Part shown: piece after piece, positions 1 through 5,252 of the stretch
Layout: every line of letters starts with the position of its first letter
Position numbering within the stretch: the stretch's first letter is position 1
Assembly: GCA_003644335.1 (NCBI GenBank)
Contig: QNCB01000119.1
Location: 1 to 5,252 of the forward strand
DNA from: Planctomycetota bacterium
GTDB lineage: Bacteria > Planctomycetota > Phycisphaerae > SM23-33
Length of the DNA stretch: 5,252 bases
Direction: 5' to 3'
Translations under genes and position numbers: made by a program
The notes under the pieces: model-generated
Told to the model about the DNA's origin: nothing
The model's database searches: none
Seen by the model: the letters and a program-made list of their open reading frames with translations, nothing else

Positions 1-165
1 AAGGTAGGCCTGGGCAGCAAAGAGGGCAAACGAGTCTTTCGCTGCGCGCCGATACATCATCATTTTCACCTCGGCGGCACACCCAACACAAAAATCGTCA
101 TCCGGTTCTGGATAGCAGGAGCAATCCTGGCCGCCCTGGCCCTGGCGGCACTGAAACTTCGGTAG
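1..165 (+). CDS. mraY: Phospho-N-acetylmuramoyl-pentapeptide-transferase, C-terminal fragment
   Basis: Reading from base 1 gives the last 54 residues of a protein ending at TAG 163-165; the start lies outside the window. MraY is an integral membrane enzyme that transfers phospho-MurNAc-pentapeptide from UDP to undecaprenyl phosphate, making lipid I for peptidoglycan. The family's hallmark APIHHHF is visible at residues 16-22 of the fragment, followed by a glycine-rich turn, the VIRFW motif (residues 33-37) that opens the last transmembrane helix, and an Ala/Leu-rich helix ending in LKLR, the usual MraY C-terminus. The next gene starts 82 bases downstream on the same strand and is not a cell-wall gene, so mraY here is either last in its cluster or outside the usual murF-mraY-murD order. 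The family is clear from these motifs; the only limit is that most of the gene cannot be seen. Confidence 0.93.
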   Translation, partial: KVGLGSKEGKRVFRCAPIHHHFHLGGTPNTKIVIRFWIAGAILAALALAALKLR

Positions 166-181
166 ATTAGAAACAAATCCG

Positions 182-200
182 AATATCGAATTTCGATATT
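182..200. repeat. Perfect 19-bp intergenic palindrome
   Basis: AATATCGAA at 182-190 and TTCGATATT at 192-200 are exact inverted copies separated by one T. The element sits 17 bases after the mraY stop and about 50 bases before the next start. It could be an operator for the downstream operon or one copy of a dispersed AT-rich intergenic repeat. It is not followed by a T-run, so it is unlikely to be an intrinsic terminator. Confidence 0.6.
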
Positions 201-237
201 GTTTCAAATTGTGGTTTATGAGAAACTAGAGCCAATT

Positions 238-241
238 GGAG
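238..241 (+). promoter_or_regulatory. Ribosome binding site that decides the start of the activase-like gene
   Basis: GGAG at 238-241 lies six bases upstream of ATG 248. An in-frame TTG at 236 would give four more residues (MENG) but overlaps this Shine-Dalgarno sequence and has no good one of its own, so ATG 248 is preferred. Confidence 0.7.
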
Positions 242-247
242 AATGGC

Positions 248-1540
248 ATGGCTACGGACGCAGCTGCGACACAACTTGAAGGCAGAACCCTCTGGGTTCC
301 GAGAATGACATACGCCGGGGCCAGGCTCTTTGCCGCGGTGTTGCGGTCGGTGGGGGTAAACGCCTGCGTCTCGCCGCCTTCGAATGAACGAACGCTCGAG
401 CTGGGCGGGCTGTACACATCCGGCGAGGAATGCTATCCGGAGAAAATCACGCTCGGCGATTTCCTGCGAGTGCTGGAAGAAAACGGCCCGGACAAAACCG
501 CGTTTTTCATGCCCACAGCGGAGGGGCCTTGCCGGTTCGGCCAATATGCTCCGTATCTGCGACATGTGCTGGACGAAATGGGTCATACCGAAGTGCCGAT
601 AATTTCTCCCACCAGCAAGGACGGCTACGACGGCATTGGCCAAACGCGAGGCAAGGGCATGGAGATGGTCCGCTCGCTTTGGCGCGGGGTTATCTGCGGC
701 GACGTTCTGGTCAAAATGCTCCTGCGGACGCGCCCCTACGAAACGCGGGTCGGTGCCGCGGATGAAGCCTTTGAAAATTCGCTGGAGCTTGTCGAACAGG
801 TGTTGCAACAGCCTGACCTGTCCGCCCGGGCCAGGCTGGGCGAGTTGGTCTTGGCCCTGAAGAAGGCTCGCGAACTTTATCACGCGGTCCCAGCTGAGTA
901 TGTGCGGGACAGGCCTCTCATTGGGGTCGTGGGCGAAATTTTCTGTCGGATGAACACTTTTAGCAATTACGAAGCCGTCCGCAAAATCGAATCGCATGGC
1001 GGGGAGTGTTGGCTGAGCGACACCGGCGAATGGGTCTGGTATACCAACTGGTCGCAGCTGGCTATGCTTCGGCGGGACGGCAAGCGATTTTCGCTGTCCA
1101 TGCTCGGCGCGAAGCTGAAAAACAAGGTACAACGCGACGACGAGAACGCGCTGGTCGGGCCTTTTACGGAAGACTTCGTGGGCTATGAAGAGCCTCACGA
1201 CCTCGAGGGCGAGGTGCTGAAACCAGCCTGGCCTTACCTGCCAGCTGACGGTGCGCTGGGCGAGATGGTGCTGTCCATCGGCAAGAGTATTTACATGCAT
1301 GGCAAGGGTGCGGACGGCATAATCGACATCAGCCCGTTCTCTTGCATGAACGGCATTATCACCGAAGCTGTCTACCATGACGTCTCCCGCGACTACGACC
1401 AGCTGCCCATCCGAAACTTTTATTTCGACGCGTCCAGCTCGAACATGGAGCGGGATCTGGATATTTTCATGGAGCTGGCGGAAAGCTATCGCCGAAGAAA
1501 AAAAACAAAGCGAACATACCCGGAAGGTTTTAAAAAGTAG
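248..1540 (+). CDS. Stand-alone 2-hydroxyacyl-CoA dehydratase activase-related protein (COG3581/DUF2229-type)
   Basis: A 430-residue soluble protein (residues numbered from ATG 248). It matches the non-ATPase half of the large activases related to HgdC/BcrAD/BadFG. Family motifs visible are GEECYPEK (59-66), FMPTAEGPCRFGQY (87-100), VGEIFCR (228-234), a GADGIIDISPFSCMNG segment (354-369) and a C-terminal FYFDASSSNMERDLDIF stretch. Cys 62, 95, 233 and 366 lie in these motifs and are candidate Fe-S ligands. No ASKHA ATP-binding motif is present, so any ATPase partner must be encoded elsewhere. In the family such proteins support radical dehydration or reduction of acyl-CoA, and the same domains occur in the plasmalogen synthase PlsA and in bacterial ester-to-ether reductases. 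The gene is followed after 66 bases by a radical SAM gene on the same strand, which suggests an operon. Family membership is well supported; the substrate is unknown. Confidence 0.85.
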   Translation: MATDAAATQLEGRTLWVPRMTYAGARLFAAVLRSVGVNACVSPPSNERTLELGGLYTSGEECYPEKITLGDFLRVLEENGPDKTAFFMPTAEGPCRFGQYAPYLRHVLDEMGHTEVPIISPTSKDGYDGIGQTRGKGMEMVRSLWRGVICGDVLVKMLLRTRPYETRVGAADEAFENSLELVEQVLQQPDLSARARLGELVLALKKARELYHAVPAEYVRDRPLIGVVGEIFCRMNTFSNYEAVRKIESHGGECWLSDTGEWVWYTNWSQLAMLRRDGKRFSLSMLGAKLKNKVQRDDENALVGPFTEDFVGYEEPHDLEGEVLKPAWPYLPADGALGEMVLSIGKSIYMHGKGADGIIDISPFSCMNGIITEAVYHDVSRDYDQLPIRNFYFDASSSNMERDLDIFMELAESYRRRKKTKRTYPEGFKK

Positions 1541-1566
1541 TCAGAAGTCAGGATTCAGGAGTCAGT
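1539..1566. repeat. 7-bp tandem repeat, four units
   Basis: The units AGTCAGA, AGTCAGG, ATTCAGG and AGTCAGT follow one another from base 1539. The array begins inside the TAG stop codon (1538-1540) of the activase-like gene and fills about 40% of the gap to the next gene. I see no hairpin with a T-run here, so it should not stop transcription of the downstream gene. Confidence 0.7.
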
Positions 1567-1593
1567 AAAAACAACAACTGATAACTTCTTCAC

Positions 1594-1599
1594 AAAGGA
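1594..1599 (+). promoter_or_regulatory. Ribosome binding site of the radical SAM gene
   Basis: AAAGGA lies seven bases before ATG 1607, a good Shine-Dalgarno match at normal spacing. It supports 1607 as the start and hence the Cys-rich N-terminal tail as part of the protein. Confidence 0.7.
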
Positions 1600-1606
1600 A
1601 TGCGAT

Positions 1607-3493
1607 ATGATAGAACAGGTCTCCGACGCCGACGTTTGCCAGGCTGGGTCTTGCTCGACTTGCTGCGATTGCGACGCAGCTACGGATCCGATGGAAGAAC
1701 ATCGCAAGACCATGCGGCGGTTCGTGGAACTCTACAACGACCTGCCGGCCAAGACCGAAGCGACCTGTCCACTCTGCCGAAAAGTCTGCCCAGCGGTTTT
1801 CGATCGGCATGGCCAACAGGTCGTGCTGAAGTTCGACTGCCCGACCTGCGGCGACAAGGCTCCGGCGATAGTCCATCACGACGCGATCTGGACGCAGACC
1901 AAAAGCGATTGGCCAAAAAGTCCGACCCACACCCACAAAGGCGTGCCGATTCGCCCAGCCCTGCGCAGGCTGCCCAGAACCGTCCAAACCCTCTGCCACG
2001 ACTGCGGCGCCATTATCGTAGGCCGATATTTCGTGCAGGACGGTGCGGTCTATATCGAAAAATCCTGCCCGGAACACGGCTACTTCCGAGACAAAATAAA
2101 CGACAACGCCCTGATATATTCCAAAGCGGCCTGGTGGTCGTTCGAGGAACAACCAGGCCATGAGCACCCCCAACGCCCAGGCTTGGCACACTGCCCAAGC
2201 GAGTGCGGAATATGCTCCCAACACCAATCCGGCACGGTACTGGCCCAGTTAGACCTCACCAACCGCTGCAACATGAACTGCCCAATCTGCTTCGCCAACG
2301 CCAACGCCTCGGGGTTTATCTTCGAGCCGAGCTACGACGAAATCGTCAAGCAAATGGAGGTTCTCCGCAACTTCAAGCCGATCCCGGCCACGGCCATCCA
2401 GTTCTCCGGCGGCGAGCCTACGATACACCCGGACTTCCTGAAAATTATCGCCAAGGCCAATGAGCTGGGCTTTAGCCATGTCCAGATAGCGACCAACGGT
2501 ATACGCATGGCCGACCTGGACTTCGCCCGCCAAGCGGCCCAGGCTGGGCTGCACACGCTGTATCTCCAGTTCGACGGCGTGGGCGAGGAAGCCTATCGCG
2601 ACACGCGGAACCATCCGGGCATCTGGCAGAAGAAGCTCGACGCCATCGCCAACTGTCGCGAAATCGGCATGAAAGTCTGCCTCGTGCCGACGCTGATAAA
2701 AAATATCACCGACAGCCAAATCCCCGCGATCCTCCAATTCGCCATCGACAATATCGACGTAATCGGCGGGATAAGTTGGCAGCCCGTGAGCTTCACCGGA
2801 CGGATGAGCGTGGACGAACTTGCCAAGCACCGCTACACGCTGGGCGACCTGGCGAAGGACCTGGGCGAGATCGACGGCATTGAGCCGTTGCGGGATTTTT
2901 ACCCCATCGGCCTGATTACGCCGCTGTCGAACCTGATGGAAGCCATCGACAACAAGCCCAAGATTCGCTCGAGTTCGCATACCGATTGCGCGTGCGGCAC
3001 ATATCTGCTGGTGAGTCCGACGGGGAAAATTTACCCCTTCCCAGCCGTGCTGAATGTCGCGGGGCTTTTCTGCGAAATGAACGACCTGGCCTTCCGCATC
3101 AAAGAGCGCGGGCGGTTCACCTGGCTGGACAAAGTCAGGCTGTATCGCATGTTCAAGCGGCACTGGAACCCCGAAGGCGCGCCGGGCGACCTTACAGTGG
3201 GCAAGCTCATCACGACGATGATGGGCATGATCGACAAGAAGTCAGGCCGAGGCAAGGCGGGCAAGACGAACTACCGCACACTGCTCTGCGCGGGGATGCA
3301 CTTCCAGGACAAACACAACTACGATGTCGAGCGATCCAGACGCTGCGTGATTCTCTACTCGACCCCAGCTGGCGTGTTCCCATTCTGCACACACAACTGC
3401 GGCCCGGAGTACCGCTACCTGTCCCAGGCCAGCTTTGCCAAACCCATAAACAAACCCGAACCAGCAAAACCCGAACCCGCAAAAGCCATGTAG
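1607..3493 (+). CDS. Radical SAM protein, COG1964 / tetraether lipid synthase (Tes)-like
   Basis: A 628-residue protein with 28 cysteines. In order: a Cys-rich tail (C11, C16, C19, C20, C22); a metal-knuckle unit C54-x2-C57-x20-C78-x2-C81; a second unit C130-x2-C133-x20-C154-PEHG; an auxiliary cluster motif CPSECGIC (C196, C200, C203); the radical SAM motif CNMNCPICFANAN (C221, C225, C228); and SGGEPTIHPD (267-276), the SAM-contacting strand. The C-terminal part has DCACGTYL (460-467) and the family signature GMHFQD...NYDVERSRRCVILYSTPAGVFPFC (563-594). This layout is that of COG1964, which includes archaeal Tes (MJ0619), a coupler of lipid tails by C-C bonds; related proteins occur in bacteria. 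It is about 120 residues longer at the N-terminus than I recall for Tes. It ends in a Pro/Lys tail (PEPAK repeats). It is probably cotranscribed with the activase-like gene. The fold and cofactor are secure; lipid coupling is inference, and another radical C-C or methyl transfer is possible. Confidence 0.85.
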   Translation: MIEQVSDADVCQAGSCSTCCDCDAATDPMEEHRKTMRRFVELYNDLPAKTEATCPLCRKVCPAVFDRHGQQVVLKFDCPTCGDKAPAIVHHDAIWTQTKSDWPKSPTHTHKGVPIRPALRRLPRTVQTLCHDCGAIIVGRYFVQDGAVYIEKSCPEHGYFRDKINDNALIYSKAAWWSFEEQPGHEHPQRPGLAHCPSECGICSQHQSGTVLAQLDLTNRCNMNCPICFANANASGFIFEPSYDEIVKQMEVLRNFKPIPATAIQFSGGEPTIHPDFLKIIAKANELGFSHVQIATNGIRMADLDFARQAAQAGLHTLYLQFDGVGEEAYRDTRNHPGIWQKKLDAIANCREIGMKVCLVPTLIKNITDSQIPAILQFAIDNIDVIGGISWQPVSFTGRMSVDELAKHRYTLGDLAKDLGEIDGIEPLRDFYPIGLITPLSNLMEAIDNKPKIRSSSHTDCACGTYLLVSPTGKIYPFPAVLNVAGLFCEMNDLAFRIKERGRFTWLDKVRLYRMFKRHWNPEGAPGDLTVGKLITTMMGMIDKKSGRGKAGKTNYRTLLCAGMHFQDKHNYDVERSRRCVILYSTPAGVFPFCTHNCGPEYRYLSQASFAKPINKPEPAKPEPAKAM

Positions 3494-3521
3494 CACAGTC
3501 GCCCTCGGCTGTGGTTTTTTT
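3494..3521 (+). terminator. Intrinsic terminator of the activase / radical SAM operon
   Basis: Directly after the TAG stop, CACAGTC (3494-3500) pairs with GGCTGTG (3507-3513) through one G-U pair, with a six-base loop. After one G follows a run of seven T (3515-3521). The hairpin-T arrangement and position mark the end of the operon. Confidence 0.78.
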
Positions 3522-3572
3522 ACCCCGGAGCGACTGTCTTGATGGTCAAGTGAAAAAAATAAAATATTTCGG

Positions 3573-3681
3573 GTTTCTGGCAAGCTGCGAAAAATAATTC
3601 GGGGCCCTGGACGAAAAAATCTCCCCCCCATAACCCAAATTTTATCGTCCACCCAAATGATTTTTCGCAGCTTGCCAAAAC
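3573..3681. repeat. Long imperfect palindrome (about 110 nt), MITE-like
   Basis: The outer arms are 22 nt each with one mismatch (3578-3599 against 3656-3677), extended by GTTT/AAAC with a bulged C. Inner arms TGGACGAAAAAAT (3608-3620) and ATTTTATCGTCCA (3639-3651) pair with one mismatch, and GGG 3601-3603 can pair with CCC 3652-3654 between them. The loop is a C-rich 18-nt stretch (3621-3638). It codes for nothing convincing. It lies between two convergent genes and could be a miniature mobile element, a bidirectional transcription barrier, or the target or edge of the neighbouring IS110 element. Confidence 0.75.
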
Positions 3682-3701
3682 TGGTCATCAAGGTACAATC
3701 G

Positions 3702-4810
<1,109 letters not shown>

Positions 4811-4816
4811 CACACA

Positions 4817-4845
4817 AATACATCCTACCATCAATCAGCAGCCAA
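4817..4845 (-). promoter_or_regulatory. Candidate promoter of the bridge RNA / transposase
   Basis: On the minus strand TTGGCT (4845-4840) and TGTATT (4822-4817) are separated by exactly 17 bases; each matches four of six consensus positions. The predicted start, six to seven bases downstream, falls at about 4810, the first base of the 5' hairpin of the candidate bridge RNA. The motif is weak alone; its position makes it plausible. Confidence 0.45.
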
Positions 4846-4861
4846 AAATATAAGATACAAG

Positions 4862-4896
4862 GGCTAATATATCTTAGCCTGGCCTTTCAGGCTGAG
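4862..4896. repeat. Two mutually exclusive hairpins at the IS edge
   Basis: GGCTAA (4862-4867) can pair with TTAGCC (4874-4879), while CTTAGCCTG (4873-4881) can pair with CAGGCTGAG (4888-4896). The two share TTAGCC, so only one can form. The second has a U-G pair in plus-strand RNA and an A-C mismatch in minus-strand RNA. The region lies next to the proposed IS end. From here to 4961 I see nothing else supportable. Confidence 0.45.
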
Positions 4897-4961
4897 AAAC
4901 AACATACACTTCCATTCTGTCATAACTCTTCAAAATTTATTGAAAGACCGTAAACGGTTAC

Positions 4962-4993
4962 AAAAAAAAATGGATCCCCGCTTTCGCGGGGAT
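4962..4993 (-). terminator. Second leuS-side terminator (REP-like hairpin plus T9)
   Basis: On the minus strand ATCCCCGC (4993-4986), loop GAAA, and GCGGGGAT (4981-4974) form an 8-bp GC-rich hairpin, followed after CCA by nine T (4970-4962). It has the form of an intrinsic terminator for transcription coming from leuS. Confidence 0.55.
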
Positions 4994-5040
4994 GACAAAG
5001 AAAAAGAAAAAATGGATTCCCGCCTGCGCGGGAATGACAA
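4970..5040. repeat. Pair of REP-like palindromes
   Basis: Two copies of ATGGAT-[palindrome]-GACAA start at 4970 and 5012, 42 bases apart, joined by an A-rich spacer. The stems are ATCCCCGC/GCGGGGAT (4974-4993) and ATTCCCGC/GCGGGAAT (5016-5035), differing by a C-G to T-A change on both sides. The motif ATTCCC...GGGAAT resembles dispersed REP/dRS3-type repeats known in many bacteria. Confidence 0.75.
5007..5035 (-). terminator. First leuS-side terminator (REP-like hairpin plus T-run)
   Basis: On the minus strand ATTCCCGC (5035-5028), loop GCAG, and GCGGGAAT (5023-5016) form an 8-bp hairpin followed by CCA and six T (5012-5007), then a further T-rich stretch. It begins 82 bases after the leuS stop codon, with only tandem repeat DNA between. 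Confidence 0.55.
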
Positions 5041-5047
5041 GAAGACC

Positions 5048-5119
5048 AGTCAACCAATTAACTAGTCAACCAATCAACCAGTCCACCAGTCAACCAGTCA
5101 ACCAATCAACCAGTCAACT
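5048..5119. repeat. 8-bp tandem repeat, nine units
   Basis: Nine consecutive units of consensus AGTCAACC run from 5048 to 5119, with A/G variation at the second base and a few other changes (for example AATTAACT at 5056 and AGTCCACC at 5080). The last unit overlaps the leuS stop codon. The period is not a multiple of three and there are no spacers, so it is neither a coding repeat nor a CRISPR array. Confidence 0.85.
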
Positions 5120-5252
5120 ATTTAACAACCAGGTTTACCAGTCGGCTTGGGATTATGATTTTTTTGACGACGGTTTTTTCGCCGATGGCTGTGGCGACTT
5201 TTTCCTGGGCCATCGCAGCGGTGAGGATGTCAGCCTGCGGAGCATCGACGGG
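5118..5252 (-). CDS. leuS: Leucyl-tRNA synthetase, C-terminal fragment
   Basis: The minus strand from the right edge encodes the last 44 residues of a protein ending at TAG (5120-5118). The enzyme charges tRNA-Leu with leucine in the cytoplasm. The fragment shows the small C-terminal domain of bacterial LeuRS: an acidic helix containing ADILTAAMAQEKV, a GEKTVVKKIIIP strand pair and the ending RLVNLVVK, matching the family's usual K-x-I-V-V-P-x-(K/R)-L-V-N-(I/L)-V-V-K terminus. The catalytic and editing domains lie outside the window. Downstream, in its direction of transcription, are the 8-bp repeat array and two hairpin-T structures, then the IS110 element on the same strand. Identification rests on a short but characteristic stretch. 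Confidence 0.88.
   Translation of the reverse strand, partial: PVDAPQADILTAAMAQEKVATAIGEKTVVKKIIIPSRLVNLVVK

Noticed and set aside
201..226. GTTTC...GAAAC hairpin before the activase-like gene
   Set aside because: The stem is only 5 bp with a 16-base loop and no supporting signal.
236..250. TTG 236 as start of the activase-like gene
   Set aside because: It overlaps the GGAG that serves ATG 248 and has no good ribosome binding site of its own.
167..1378. 403-codon open frame on the minus strand
   Set aside because: It lies antisense to the well-supported activase-like gene, shows no recognisable motif, and is explained by the GC-rich codon pattern of the sense gene.
2249..3163. 304-codon open frame on the minus strand
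   Set aside because: It is antisense to the radical SAM gene, whose motifs are unmistakable; the opposite frame shows none.
4947..4958. ACCGTAAACGGT, a small operator-like palindrome
   Set aside because: Five-base arms are easily found by chance and no promoter or start codon is positioned to use it.
5048..5119. Possible CRISPR array
   Set aside because: The repeat unit is 8 bp, directly contiguous, with no unique spacers and no cas genes nearby.

Overview
The window looks like part of a bacterial chromosome. The fragment of mraY (peptidoglycan lipid I synthesis) at the left edge and the fragment of leuS (bacterial-type leucyl-tRNA synthetase) at the right edge are housekeeping genes. The two complete genes between them belong to oxygen-sensitive iron-sulfur families, which suggests an anaerobe. 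Several short repeats in the intergenic gaps (palindromes, REP-like hairpins, 7-bp and 8-bp tandem arrays) remind me of repeat-rich Planctomycetota or related PVC genomes. That placement is an impression, not a demonstration.

Layout. 1-165: end of mraY, plus strand. 166-247: short gap with a perfect 19-bp palindrome and the ribosome binding site of the next gene. 248-1540: a stand-alone COG3581-type protein related to 2-hydroxyacyl-CoA dehydratase activases. 1539-1566: a 7-bp tandem repeat that starts in its stop codon. 1607-3493: a large radical SAM protein of the COG1964 / tetraether-lipid-synthase-like type, very likely in one operon with the gene before it. 3494-3521: a hairpin-T terminator directly after its stop codon. 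3573-3681: a roughly 110-nt imperfect palindrome between convergent genes. About 3690-4860: an IS110-family insertion sequence with an intact DEDD/Ser recombinase on the minus strand and, upstream of it, a structured region that I interpret as its bridge RNA with its own promoter. 4862-5117: intergenic DNA with hairpins, a pair of REP-like palindromes that double as leuS terminators, and nine copies of an 8-bp tandem repeat. 5118-5252: the C-terminus of leuS, minus strand.

How the parts may work together. The activase-like protein and the radical SAM protein form a two-gene unit closed by a terminator. Both families have been linked to ether or membrane-spanning lipid chemistry in anaerobes (PlsA/GeR-like proteins for ester-to-ether conversion, Tes-like enzymes for radical C-C coupling of lipid tails), so a lipid-modifying operon is a reasonable but unproven hypothesis. 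Unusual points are the duplicated N-terminal metal-knuckle units in the radical SAM protein and the absence of an ATPase module in its partner.

The IS110 element is the clearest candidate for an RNA-guided system. Its predicted RNA starts just downstream of a promoter-like sequence, folds into a 5' hairpin followed by two stem-loops with internal loops, and is about 167 nt long, the arrangement known from IS621 bridge RNA. I could not fix the exact element ends or prove the guide pairings from this window alone.
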